64,000 bases of DNA from Bolinopsis microptera (taxonomy: Eukaryota; Ctenophora; Tentaculata; Lobata; Bolinopsidae): positions 24,517,799-24,581,798 of the forward strand of contig NC_087072.1 of NCBI RefSeq assembly GCF_026151205.1. Direction: 5' to 3'. The position numbers and the translations under genes were made by a program. Position 1 is the first letter of the stretch, and the number at the start of each line of letters is the position of its first letter. The notes beneath the pieces were generated by a model. The model was not told the DNA's origin and searched no databases. It saw nothing but the letters and a program-made list of their open reading frames with translations. Shown in pieces: positions 1 to 11,540 of this stretch.

Positions 1-1027
1 GCTTACGATGTTTGTGAAAACATTCCCAGATGAGCCTCCAGTGGCAGGATACAGCTGCACCAGAATGGAAACTCGTTACTGGATTAGAGTGGAATTAAGG
101 CAGTGACCTCGCTGTCCGGGTGGTCAGCAACTCTGATAACCCGATATGCAATATGGGATTCTGTGAACTTAAAGCACACCAAAGTAACCAAACTCCAAAG
201 TGAGTATTACAAGTTTATTACTTATAGTTATAGTTCATTAATTTAGGACGGTGTTTGGTTCCACCCTCGTGTCCATGTTAAACTGAGTCATGTGACTCGC
301 CCTTGTGTCCACCCTTTTAGGAATAGGACGCCCTTGTGGCTTGTGTCCAACGCGTCGTGTCCGGTTCTCGGCTGAAATTAGCCATAGCACATAGAATCGT
401 CCTGGAAAACTGTGCCTTTCATACATTGATCTATAAGTCTGGCTCGAGAAATCTAAGATTCGTCTTGCCAAGTAACTGCTTCAGTTTGTCTATGAGGCCC
501 AGGTGAAATCTGTGTTGTTGTACAAGTACAACTGTTTTATTGAACAATTACAAAGCGGTTTTCAGGAATTCTGATTTTGACTGATATCATGAGTTCACAA
601 ACAACGATGAATGAAATCGCCGAATGTTTACTGAATACAATTACAAGGTAAAAACTTCAAAAAATTTAAGGTTATCTTTACAAGCTTTAAATCATTATAA
701 ACCCCTTAATATTTGTATGATTCTATCAAATCTGACGAATCGAATTAAAATATATTTATAAGGACGTGTCGTTTATCAACAAATTGAAAAACTCAAAAAT
801 CTTAATTAAAAACTGCATAAATTTGCAAGTTCGATTCTGCCTCAGTTTTGATAATCATGGAATCCATCAAAATTATTTGATCTCCATCACTTACTCTTCA
901 GTATTCTTCATACAATATACATCGACTATCGATAGATGCTCTTTACTTATTTTTATCGTACCTCATTTTCACTAGCGTAAACTAATCTGACCGAAAGCTG
1001 ACAAGGAGCTCTTAAAAATACTGAATT
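1..1027. other. non-coding, no gene seen
   Basis: Downstream (3') flank of the minus-strand Slingshot-type gene. Only short chance ORFs occur on either strand, with no recognisable domain, RNA gene or repeat structure. It may include the 3' UTR of the phosphatase. Confidence 0.5.
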
Positions 1028-3372
1028 CTACCCTACTTCACCACCAGCCGCATAAAGTTCATTTATATCAGCAGAATCCAGGATTTGATTCAATGTCTGC
1101 TCATCATTGTGATACTCTGTGATGGTTTTCTGATAGAGCTCTAACTGTTTTTGAAAACCCCAATTAGGTTTGACACAAGACCTGCGATGCTTCACGAAGG
1201 AAGAGGCGTCTGAGAGCGACATGTCGTATTCTCTCATTAAGTAGGACATAGTGGTGGACCCTGATCTGCTAATGCCCATCTGACAGTGTACTAACACCTG
1301 ACGGGCAAGTGGAGTCAACATCATAGTTGGGATTTTATATAGTTATGTATTACATAATATGTTAGTGATGAATCATTATGCAACTTGGCTAATTTTGCCT
1401 TAAATAATCACGTCTGGGGGGACTTACCTTGCCTTTGGAGTCCCGGCAATTCTTAATGTACTTATGAGTATTTTCCCAGTGTTCCAAAAGATTAGACTTC
1501 GGCACGTCCAACACTTCGATCCTTGACGGGGAGAAGGATTTAGAGAGGAATATAATACTGTAATTATTTGTTATTGTTATCATGATAGTATCTTACTCAC
1601 ACCCACTTCTAAGAATGCCCACTGTAAATATCTTAGTACTTAATAGTGGCTTTAATACCTAAGATAGTCGAATGAAGACTCGAAAGGAGAATCTATCTCT
1701 GAGGTAACGTTGAGAATGTGAGTTATGCCGTTCTCAACCAGTTCCTCGTAGTTACACGCGTTCCATTCCGATCCTGGAGGAGTGCACATTGTTTAACGAC
1801 ATGAGGAATGGATAATTATTTGGGAGGAACATAAATTTTACAGAAAATGTAAAATCCATAAGCATTTTGTAATTGATCAAATGGTCACGAGAATGAGGCC
1901 CTTTTTAGAAGGTACTAAGGTAGAGTTTGAGACTTTGTTCTTCTGTTCTGTTTGACGATATAATACCCGATTGATCTAAGCTAACAGTAACTGATCACGT
2001 GCCATCAGTATATCAGCTCACTTTACTTACCAAGGTAAAGGTAGTCTTTAATTAGAGACGGTTCGTCCATCTGACCGAGTGTCATCAGGATTTTCTCTTC
2101 GATAAAATTCTTGTAATGATTCAGGCTCATTCCCATATCTTTTTCCACTTGTGTTCTTTAAAGTACGGAGTGATGATTAATTTACCAGATAAACGTTTCA
2201 AAATAAAATAAACTTGCAAATAACGCGCCGAATAAAATCTGCAAAGTTACCAAACATTGAGAAGTAGTGACCTGATCGATTTACAGCTGGCTTCATCGAG
2301 GTCTATATTGTACATAACACTCCTTATCGTCAGGACAATCAACCGAGACAACTCGTCCAGAGAAGCAATCGGCAGCTCCTGTTAGATGAAATTAAATATA
2401 TCGTGAAAATGCATTTCATCTCGTTAAAATGTAATTTAGTAACCCGTGTTATCTGAAAGTATGAGATGACTGACTGCAGATATAATATTATCGGGCTAAC
2501 CCTTGCTGAAGGTTCAACATCGAGGAGGTTTTTAGTGAAACCGATCGGGGATTTCTGATTATCAAACGCAGCCCTCTTGTCAAATATCTCCATGATGCTC
2601 TTTCTTGGTGTTTTCCTAAAACTGGATAAGTTCCAGTTACTTGCACTGCCCATCTGAGTGGATAGTATTCTTGTTAACATGTTAAAAACATAACTAGGAA
2701 GTATGCTAAAACTTTTACCTTGTACAAACACTTTTCAGGAAAAAAATATTAGATTTTAGTAATTAAAGCAGTTAAAGTAAGTAATTAAAGTAATCGAAGT
2801 GACTATAACTAATTAAAGATCGCAATTATCAGTGACAAAATTAAAAGTCTTATTGCGTGACTTACGTCATTCTGGTTGGTATAAAAGGAGCACCATTTGT
2901 GACTCTTGCCGTAGAGGAAGAAGTTGTTATCAAGAGCGTTTTGTAGGGAGCCGGAAAGGAAGTTAATGGCTGCCCACTGAGACTGAATGTTAGCAGGTTT
3001 CAGAACCAGGCTTGTTCGCATATCACACACTACAAAACTGAGAGAGAAAGGGTTTTAATAATTTATGATATATCCTTGAAATGCCGCTAATAATGTTTTC
3101 ACTTTTGAAATTTGCACCCGTTGTGTCACTGGCTCAGACCTTACCCAATAGCCACAAAAATAAAGAAACGAAATTTAAAATGTAGCAAAAAATTTCGTCA
3201 TGATAAATTCATGAAAACTTTAAAAACCAACCTGCCGTCTCCATCGTCCAGTTTGACAGTCACGTGACTCTTGACAGGTACTCCCGCACAGAAGCGCAGG
3301 TTAGCTGGTCGGTTCTCGATCAGCTCCGCTTCAGCTCCCAACATCATGTCCTCCTTCTGTCCCTCCTCGTTT
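1028..3372 (-). CDS. Slingshot-type protein phosphatase (cofilin phosphatase), 5' end missing
   Basis: Slingshot phosphatases remove the inhibitory phosphate of ADF/cofilin and so promote actin filament turnover in the cytoplasm. Minus-strand exons with GT-AG borders and matching phases are, in transcript order: 3372-3232, 3037-2866, 2653-2501, 2378-2272, 2155-2031, 1773-1659, 1521-1428 and 1297-1028 (TAG at 1030-1028). The first four carry the Slingshot N-terminal region (a conserved LKPANIQSQW-like stretch near 2990) and the DEK-C-like segment ending in KSIRTQVEKDMG. The last three exons form the dual-specificity phosphatase domain: GSEWNACNYEEL, a likely general-acid Asp in EVLDVPKSN, and the P-loop HCQMGISRSGS with catalytic Cys and Arg intact. 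The protein stops about 60 residues after the P-loop, so it lacks the long C-terminal tail of vertebrate SSH proteins. No initiator exon was found above 3372; a MITE lies there. Family assignment is confident, start unknown. Confidence 0.88.
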
Positions 3373-3474
3373 CTGAAGGACATTTATTAGAGGAATCCTT
3401 TTACTTTTAATTATTATCACATAAAGTTGTAATGGTCGGTTCGTGTGGACTGGGGGAATTAGATGAGTAATGAT

Positions 3475-3799
3475 CTACACTCGACTGTCACGTGACTTTT
3501 TCAACCCGTTCTCTAGCTGACCCTGAACGACTATTCGAAACCCTAACCCTCTAATCTGATCCCAACCCTAACCCAATCCTTAACAAAAGCATATGCTGAA
3601 ACCCTAACCCTAACGAGAAATTAGACGGTCATATCACGTGATCGAGACATTTTTTCGCCAATATCTCGCCAGGGAAGCATTTTAACCTTATGTCATGGGG
3701 GTGATTCGGAATCAGCGTCCGAAAATACATCGATTCAAGTTGGTTTCAAAATCAACTATCAGGGGCCCGTTTTAGAAAAATCTCGAAGATCGAGTGTAG
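3475..3799. mobile_element. MITE-like repeat, family A (copy 1)
   Basis: A 325-bp sequence bounded by inverted CTACACTCGA (3475-3484) and TCGAGTGTAG (3790-3799). It contains GTCACGTGAC and several CCCTAACCC runs. Closely similar sequence recurs, split into pieces, at 31947-32034, 33241-33300 and 33545-33720. No coding capacity. It lies just upstream of the first recognised Slingshot exon. Confidence 0.6.
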
Positions 3800-4191
3800 A
3801 GTGATTTAGCTCGCTCGGTTCGCTGTTGGTGTGAACTTGAAAATGAGATCATTCATTTTCCATATTATGCGTCTTAATAATAATACCCTGTTTCCATAGA
3901 TACCTTGCATGATTCACAAAATATTGAGATTCAAATTCTTAGCTCAGCATTTTTATGTACACGTCAAATTGTTTAGCAACCCGCAGTACTTGTTTAATAC
4001 GACAATTTTCTAGCTCCACATGGAATTATTTGCACGATTGCTACTTAATTCTGATCTTTGGCGAAAAAAACTTGATTTGTATTATGTTATTTCCATTCCA
4101 CATCAGGCCTTTGAGTTAATTTCGTCATAATTTCTTTGTCTTTTCATGGTAACTTTTGCTACTTTCACTTAGAATTTCAGTGTTTATATAG
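3800..4191. other. non-coding; 5' flank of the tandem duplication unit
   Basis: No gene is seen. From about 3838 the sequence aligns with 6941 onward, marking the left end of the duplicated block that carries the BTB-like genes. Short indels and substitutions separate the two flanks. Confidence 0.5.
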
Positions 4192-6228
4192 ATGCCCGTC
4201 ATCCCTCGACAGATTAACAAATTAACTGATATAATTGTATTGCCTAGGTTACAGGTACATATAATGCAACTAAAACTGCCAAATGAGGATGAAGATGATG
4301 AACAACCCGAAATTCCTGATGATATCAAAGTATTTGTGCAACCATCCGACAATCCTCCATTCTTCTTACAGAGACACGAGCTTACCAGATGGAGTGAAAA
4401 ATTTGAGGAGAGTATTGAAAACGGGGAAATTTGGCTGATTGACGGATTTAATGGAAATTGGAATGAGGTCCAAGATTGTATATCCTTGCTGAAGGGATTT
4501 GAAGTCGATGTTACTTTTGACAATATAAAGGTAAGCTTTGTTAGTAGTCGTTATATTTTGTTATTTTGTTAGTCATTATCTTATTATTGGACGTAATTAA
4601 TTTTGGTTCGCTAACTATTCTAAACAGAATTTTCAGAGCACGTGGTGAAACTGAATCGCATGCTCTTTAGCAGAATATATCATGACCTCTTTATATTGGA
4701 CTTGTTTCAGGTAATAACGACATTTGCACTGACATTTGATATTGTCCCACTTATTGAAGAGATCAATTGTTGGTTAAAGTTCAATCTTAAGACAGAGACC
4801 TTTGGAAGGACCTTAAAAACAATTCACATGCTCGGAAAATTAGGATTTTCAGAGGAAAGTCTGACTAACAGAATAAAAGGAACTCAAATAGTACTGGACT
4901 TGGTAAACAACTCAAGCAAGGAAAGTTTTAAACACTTGCTTATGGCGACCGTAACAGAAGAAGAAGAACAATTGCTTGTTGCTGATTTCGACGATTTCGA
5001 TGAAATAATCTTAAATGCGCTGTGTAAATCAGAAAATAACCATCTTGATGTTTTGCTGGATGTTTGGGTTAACACCTTTAACAAGATTGACTCTAATGAG
5101 AAATGTAAGATTGTTCTTGGTTTATTTGAAACAATCCAGAAATCAAATGAGGCAGACATGTTATGTGTGTTTTGGTCGGAAGTCAATGAAGTGATAGATA
5201 AGATCATGACAGTCTCATCTGATGCAGATAATAGAGAAATATCGAAATCAGCATACGCTTGTCTAAAGTCTATCATGGATCTGTCGAAGACCGAATGTGC
5301 GTCACCAAAGCAAATAAGATTGGAACTGGTACGTCGGACTCGCTGTTGGAGAAAATACTCGGTTGACGACATTAAGTTGCTTAATAAAAACCAGAACTTG
5401 AAGTGTTGGCACTTCGCAGAAATCGTGCTCGATTGGATTGATGTGCAAGGACCTGACTTCTCCACCGATTTTGAAACTATAGGAGAATTACGTAGGATGG
5501 CAAATAATGGTGTTATAAAATATTTGAAAGATAACCGTTGTAGCCCAGGATTATGTAGCTACAGCATTCAGATTATTGAAGCGTTTGATAGATTAGATCA
5601 TTCATGTAGGATATGTTGTAGAGGAGTCAAGCATAATTTTTTAGAGAAGTTTGGCGCATTCGTCCTTATTTCCGGAGTACTTGGAATAATTGGATTTTTA
5701 TTGTTCATACTAATTGATTTTTATGAATACGAAAAAGTAGTAATTGGAATTTTGGGTGCGCTTATAGCATTTATATTTATTTTAGTCGGCGTTGTTTATG
5801 TTCTTCATTATCCAGCATTATTGTTCTCAAATCCTTTTAGTTTAACGAATGTTCGCATAAGTCTTGATACACTGAACATCTTAAAATTAACAAATTCCTC
5901 TAATATTGTTACGATTAACCCATATTTTAGGTCTATTCTCTGGTTTCTACCTTTCCTTCGTGCTGAGTTACAACTATTAAATTTAAACGGTATGGTAGAA
6001 TTTGATTTGAGAAACCCAAATAGGGGAACGAATTATCACATTTCTCATTGGTATATAACATCCAATGATGGTAGATTATTTTCGACTTTTACAGCTACAC
6101 ACAGTGAACTGGTAAAGTTTTTTGATAAGCACTCTGAAATTCCAGCACGCAGCAATATCTTAAGTTGTTTCTATTGCTCTTGGTTTTGTTGCTGTTTTAG
6201 GAATATCCAAGTTCGTACTATTACCTAA
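4192..6228 (+). CDS. BTB/POZ-like protein with two transmembrane helices, tandem copy A
   Basis: The function is unknown. Exon 1 is 4192-4530 (donor GTAAGC) and exon 2 is 4711-6228 (acceptor TTGTTTCAG), joined in phase 0, giving about 618 aa. Residues 25-45 are very acidic. Residues 45-145 look like a degenerate BTB fold: an RHELTRWSEKF stretch resembles the conserved H-x-L/S-x-F helix, and VDVTFDNIK spliced to VITTFALTFDIVPL resembles the usual strand plus helix before the BACK-like helices. Two hydrophobic helices lie near residues 428-448 and 457-482, followed by a conserved C-terminal domain (NSSNIVTINPYFRSILWFLP) ending in a Cys/Trp-rich tail. ATG 4192 gives the longest frame; an internal ATG at 4264 could also be the start. 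Copy B, 3.1 kb downstream, is very similar. Confidence 0.75.
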
Positions 6229-7478
6229 CTAAGTTACAGTTAGCTACTTCAGGGCTGAAATTTTTATGTAATAACATTCCTTTTAAATACTCGATGTACA
6301 TTGATATAAGTATTGCGTGTTTAGCTAAAAGTAAAATTAGCGAAATATGGATTTATGGAGCTGAATTTGTAGTAATTTTAAAGTTTGAAGTATAACTATA
6401 ACTCTGAATAGGGTGGTAATATTTACTGTTATTATTATGATATCTTTTAATGCATTTCAGGTTAAAATAACTTCAATTGATACATTTACCCACAAGCTCA
6501 CAAGCTAATACAGTTAACCCAAGTTAATAAGGTTGTTAAGTTTGTAAACTTTTTACATGATGTAGAAATTTAATAAATTCAATATTTACACAACATTAAT
6601 GTTCTGCGGAACAGTGATTCAGTAAAACATGTATTTCAGCCGTTCCCTGTTGTTATTGTTTTCAATGGATGATCAATTCTTTAAATGTAGGGTTAAAAAA
6701 GTTATTACTGTCAAACTTTTGGGTCTCCTATTCGATTGACTAATTTTATATACGTATGATAATTTTAAAAAAAAATTGTTCTCTTTCTTGGACTGTGTGT
6801 AAATGAGTTAGTGGTGGAATATAAATGTGCTCATTCGGACGACGATTCCTCGGATTGTTCATCTGATTTTTATTATATGAATCATTTTACTTTTTATTAT
6901 TCTAATCACACAAAGTTGTAATGTTTGGTTCGTGTTGATTTGAAAATGAGGTCATTCATTTTCCATATTATGCTCTCTAAATATCCTGTCTCAAATTCCA
7001 TAGATACATCGCATAAATTTGTTTACATAATCTAATAGTCATAACTATGATTCACATATTACATACCATGAAACTGAAGATTAAAATTCTTAAGTGTAAA
7101 GTGATATGCATTATATTGTAGGGTGCCAGGGAAGAGGTTTGTGTTGAGTGTTCGAATGAGAGGGTAGCATTAACAGTCTAGTAGCATAATACACGGTGGC
7201 GCTTATTTTTATAAGCATTTTTATGTGCACGTCATTGTTTAGCAACCCGCAGTACTTGTTTAATACGACAATTTTATAGCTCCACATGGAATTATTTGCA
7301 CGATTGCTACTTAATTCTGACCTGTGGCGATAAAAACTTGATTTGTATTATCTTATTTCCATTCCATATCAGGCCTTTGAGTTAACTTCGTTATAATTTT
7401 TCTGTCTTTTCATGGTAACTTTTGCTGGCTACTTTCGCTAAGAATTTCAGTGTCTATATTCTATATAGATGTTTGAAA
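6229..7478. other. spacer between tandem copies A and B
   Basis: No gene is seen. The stretch 6720-6868 matches 9738-9870, and 6941 onward matches 3838 onward, so the breakpoint between duplicated units falls near 6870-6940. Part of this spacer (about 6420-6720) has no counterpart after copy B. Confidence 0.55.
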
Positions 7479-9565
7479 ATGCCCGCCATAACTGTTTTTG
7501 CTGTGTCCGTCATCCCTCGACAGATGAACAAATTTACTGATTTAATTTTATCACCTAGGTTACAGGTTCATATAATGCAACTAAAACTGCCAAATGAGGA
7601 TGAAGATGATGAACAACCCGAAATTCCTGATGAAATCAAAGTATTTGTGCAACCAGCTGACAATCCTCCATTCTTCTTACAGAGACACGAGCTTACCAGA
7701 TGGAGTGAAACATTTGAGGAGAGTATTGGAAACGGGGAAATTTGGCTGATTGACGGATTTAATGGAAATTGGAATGAGGTTCAAGATTGTATTTCCTTGC
7801 TGAAGGGATTTGAAGTCGATGTTACTTTCGACAATATAAAGGTACCTTTGTTTATAGTAGTTATATTTTGTTATTGTAAGTCATTATCTCATTATTGGAC
7901 GTACTTAATTTGGTTCGCTAACTATTCTAAACAGAGTTTTCAGAGCACGTTGTGAAACTGAACTGCATGCTCTTTAGCAAAATATATCATTTTATGGTTC
8001 TGGGCCTCTTCATATTGGACTTGTTTCAGGTAATAACGACATTTGCACTGACATTTGATATTGTCCCGCTTATTGAAGAGATCAATTGTTGGTTAAAGTT
8101 CAATCTTAAGACAGAGACCTTTGGGAGGACCTTAAAAACAATTCACATGCTCGGAAAATTAGGATTTTCAGAAGAAAGTCTGACTAACAAAATAAAAGGA
8201 ACTCAAATAGTACTGGACTTGGTAAACAACTCAAGCAAGGAAAGTTTCAAACACTTGCTTGTGACGACCGTAACAGAAGAAGAACAATTTGTCGGCCAAT
8301 TCGATGAAACAATCTTAAATGCGCTGTGTAAATCAGAAAATAACCATCTTGATGTTTTGCTGGATGTTTTGGTTAACAAGATTGACTCCAACGAGAAATG
8401 TAAGATTGTTCTTGGTTTATTTGAAACAATCCAGAAATCAGATGAGGCAGATATGTTATGTGTGTTTTGGTCGGAAGTCAATGAAATGATAGAAAAGATA
8501 ATAGCAGTATCATTGGAATTGGATACAGAAATTCAAATATTCAAATCAGCAAACGCTTGTCGAAAGTCTATCATGGATCTGTCGAAGACCGAATGTGTGT
8601 CACCAAATAAAATCAGATTGGAACTAGTACGTCGGACTCGCTGTTGGAGACAATACTCGGTTGACGACATTAAGTTGCTCGATAAAAACAGTAACCTGGA
8701 GTGTTGGCACTTCGCAGAAATCGTGCTCGATTGGATTGATGTGCAAGGACCTGACTTCTCCACCAATTTTAAAACTATAGAGGAATTACGTAGGATGTCA
8801 AATAATGGTATTTTTAATTTTTTGAGAGATAAACCTAGTAGCCCAGGATTATGTAACTACAGCATTCAGATTATTGAAGCGTTTGATAGATTAGATCATC
8901 CATGTAGGGTAGGTTGTAGAAGAGTCAAGCAGAAATTGTTAATGGTATTCTCACCAGTTAACTTTTTAAAGTCTCCTTCCCATTTCGTGTGTTTTATTCT
9001 AAGCGCATTCGCCCTTATTAGCGGAATACTAAGTTTTGTATTATTTCCAGGTTTGGTGCTATATGTTTTTCGTGATGACAAAAAAGTAGCAATTATATTT
9101 TTTAGTGCATTTACAGCAATGATATTTATTTTAGTCAGCGTTGCTTATGTTGCTCATTATCGAACATTACTGTTCTCAAATCCTTTTAGTTTAACGAATG
9201 TTCGCATAACTCTTGGTATACTGAACATCTTAAAATTAACAAATTCCTCTAATATTGTTACGATTAACCCATATTTTAGGTCTATTCTCTGGTTTTTACC
9301 TTTCCTTCGTGCTGAGTTACAGCTATTAAATTTGAACGGTATGGTAGAATTTGAATTGAGAAACCCACATAGGGGACTGAATTATCACATTTCTCATTGG
9401 TATATAACATCAAATGATGGTAGATTATTTTCGACTTTTACAGCTACACACAGTGAACTGGTAAAGTTTTTTGATAAGAACTCTGAACTTCCAGCACGCA
9501 GCAATATGTTAAGTTGTTTCTGCAGTTACTGTTTTAGGAATATCCAAGTTCGTACTATTACCTAA
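7479..9565 (+). CDS. BTB/POZ-like protein with two transmembrane helices, tandem copy B
   Basis: Paralogue of copy A with the same structure: exon 1 7479-7841 (donor GTACCT) and exon 2 8030-9565, phase 0, about 632 aa. Relative to copy A it has about 8 extra residues at the N-terminus, loses short acidic stretches around residues 190-215, and has about 20 extra residues before the first membrane helix. The acidic N-terminus, the BTB-like core and the C-terminal NSSNIVTINPYFRSILWFLP block are nearly unchanged. The membrane helices and the loop before them are the most divergent part. Both copies are fully open, which suggests both are under constraint. The function is unknown. Confidence 0.75.
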
Positions 9566-9870
9566 CTAAGTAACAGTTAGCTACTTCAGGGCTGTAATTT
9601 TTATGTAATAACATCACTTTTAAATATTCGATGTAGATTGATAATTGATATAAGTATTGCGTGTTTAGCTAAAATTATCGAAATATGGATTCATGGAGCT
9701 GAATTTGCGAGGAGGAGCGATTTTGTGGGTCTCCTCTTCGATTTACTACATTTTATATACGTATGATAATTTTTAAAGTAATTGCGCTCTTTCTTGGACT
9801 GTGTGTAAATGAGTTAGTGGTGGAATATAAATGTGCTTTAATACGAATGATAATTCCTCAAATTGTTCAT

Positions 9871-10004
9871 CTGAACCGATCAACTTAACATCTTAAAATA
9901 AGCTGATTCCTCTATTGTGACGATTCAATTTATTTTGAGCTATTCTCTGGATTTTACCTTTTATTTCTTTCGAGCTGAATTAAAATTGTTAAACTTGAAC
10001 GGTA
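9871..10004 (+). pseudogene. third BTB-like gene copy, left piece (before the LTR element)
   Basis: This stretch aligns with copy A from about 5865 to 5990, the conserved block ending in LNLNGMVEF. It carries several small indels that destroy the frame. It ends at GAACGGTA, exactly where the LTR retrotransposon begins. The 5' 85 percent of the gene is missing from this copy, so it was probably already a truncated pseudogene before the insertion. Confidence 0.8.
10001..10004. repeat. target-site duplication, left (GGTA)
   Basis: GGTA immediately precedes the 5' LTR and is repeated at 18869-18872 after the 3' LTR. The paralogous copies A and B contain a single GGTA at this position, which confirms the empty site. 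Confidence 0.85.
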
Positions 10005-11521
10005 TGTAAGCAGTGATTAATTGAGATGAATTTAGGGTAATATTGTGTAATATGTAGATAGTGTAATGATTATAATAAGGCGGTCGTGGGGTCCAGTATG
10101 TGACGTAGTATTTTGGGCATATATTAGTAGACGACAGTTATTGCAGTTTAAGTGCAGAGAGGTCAGTTTAACATATGTTGGGTCAGTACGAGGTTGAATT
10201 ATGGAGTGTTTACAGAATACTAGTGTTACAATGTTGTGGCTATCGACAGGACAGTTTGAGATTCCTGGGAAATGGTAGGGTTAGCTTTTTGAGAGTAAGA
10301 AGAGTGCCAGTTTACCCGATCGAGAGGGGGGTCATTTTGATACCGGGCAGGTTCTGTAGCTAGAACCTGTTAAGGTTAGGTCGTGTAGTTAGGTAGATGG
10401 TTATAGTGGTAAGTATAAGATTGGCGGCCGTAGAATAGTGGAGCATTACGTAGTTACTATTATCGGGCTTGGTTGTGGCCGACACCAGGGGATGTCTTGA
10501 CAACACTGGGCTCTGGCATAGCGGGAGTCAGCGCTGGTTGACTTAGATAGGTAAAGCTAGACTAAGAGTAGGAGCTAGCTGGCGGCCGTAGAATAGTGGA
10601 GCCTTACGTAATTACTGTTATCAGGCTTGGTTGTGGCCGACACCAGGGGATGTCTGGACAACACTGGGCTCTGGCAGAGCGGGAGTCAGCGCTGGTTGAC
10701 TTAGATAGGTAAAGCTAGACTAAGAGTAGGAGCTAGAACCGGTTAAGGTTAGGTCGTTTAGTTAGGTAGATGGTTATAGTGGTAAGTATAAGATTGGCGG
10801 CCGTAGAATAGTGGAGCATTACGTAATTACTGTTATCAGGCTTGGTTGTGGCCGACACCAGGGGATGTCTTGACAACACTGGGCTCTGGCAGAGCGAGAG
10901 TCAGCAATGGTTGACTCAGATAGGTAAAGCTAGATTAAGAGTAGGATTAACGGCAGGAAGTAGGTTGCGTAATATTTGAGGCAGTTATGAATCGGAGCAA
11001 TTAGGAATTTGTTGCACAGCATTTGAGGCAATATGAGTCTAAGTGACTAAGCGTTGGTTGAGCAAATATTCGATTATTCATTGTTCAGTTAAGTACCTTG
11101 GGCACCTTTATTATACCCCTTGTTTGCATTCTCACCCTATTCGATAGAGGGTCATGGTTGATACCAGACTAGTGTAAGGGACCAGGACCAGTTATGGTTG
11201 GGGCCTGGTGAGCACGGATGGAACGTGTCGTTAGAGGTTTAGAATCGACAGTGGTTATTTCAGGGCACCTAGATTAGGCACGGTCAAGGCGAGTTGACCA
11301 TGCTATCCGTGTTTTATGTTGCAGCACTAGATCGCTGAGCGTTTATGGGCGATACGAGTCTGGTTAATTAGGATTTGAAGTAGAGGTTGTCGAATCATTC
11401 ATTGTATTGTTTCATAGTTTAATTTTGTTTACCCTTTATTATCACGCTCGTTTCCATTGTCCAAACCCTTAATTAAATGCAAATAAACTTCGAACCGGGA
11501 AGCAAGTGTCCACTGCTTACA
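10005..11521 (+). repeat. 5' LTR
   Basis: Starts TGTAAGCAGT and ends ACTGCTTACA, a 10-bp terminal inverted repeat with TG...CA ends. It contains an internal block repeated three times (units starting near 10423, 10580 and 10796). An AATAAA lies at 11482-11487, about 35 bp from the LTR end, as expected for a polyadenylation signal in R/U5. Confidence 0.9.
10423..10950 (+). repeat. triplicated block inside the 5' LTR (same at 17771-18298)
   Basis: A unit of about 155 bp starting GGCGGCCGTAGAATAGTGGAGC occurs three times. Units 1 and 2 lie head to tail, and units 2 and 3 are separated by a copy of the preceding GGTTAAGGTTAGGTCG leader. A promoter or enhancer role is possible but not shown. Confidence 0.75.
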
Positions 11522-11523
11522 AG

Positions 11524-11540
11524 TGGCGCGAACGGTAGGA
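11524..11540 (+). promoter_or_regulatory. primer-binding site candidate
   Basis: TGGCGCGAACGGTAGGA begins two bases after the 5' LTR, with the TGG expected to pair with a tRNA CCA end. The matching tRNA was not identified. Confidence 0.65.

Larger units (their letters stand above)
3838..9870. repeat. direct tandem duplication, unit about 3.1 kb
   Basis: The unit from about 3838 to 6868 is repeated from about 6941 to 9870, including 5' flank, intron, coding sequence and 3' flank. A further, partial third unit starts at about 9871 and is interrupted by the LTR element. The order indicates local unequal duplication rather than retrotransposition, because the intron is retained. Confidence 0.85.

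Noticed and set aside
3540-3612. CCCTAA telomere-like runs (also 33243 and 42424)
   Set aside because: They are short and irregular; those at 3.5 and 33.2 kb are embedded in MITE family A. They are not a chromosome end.
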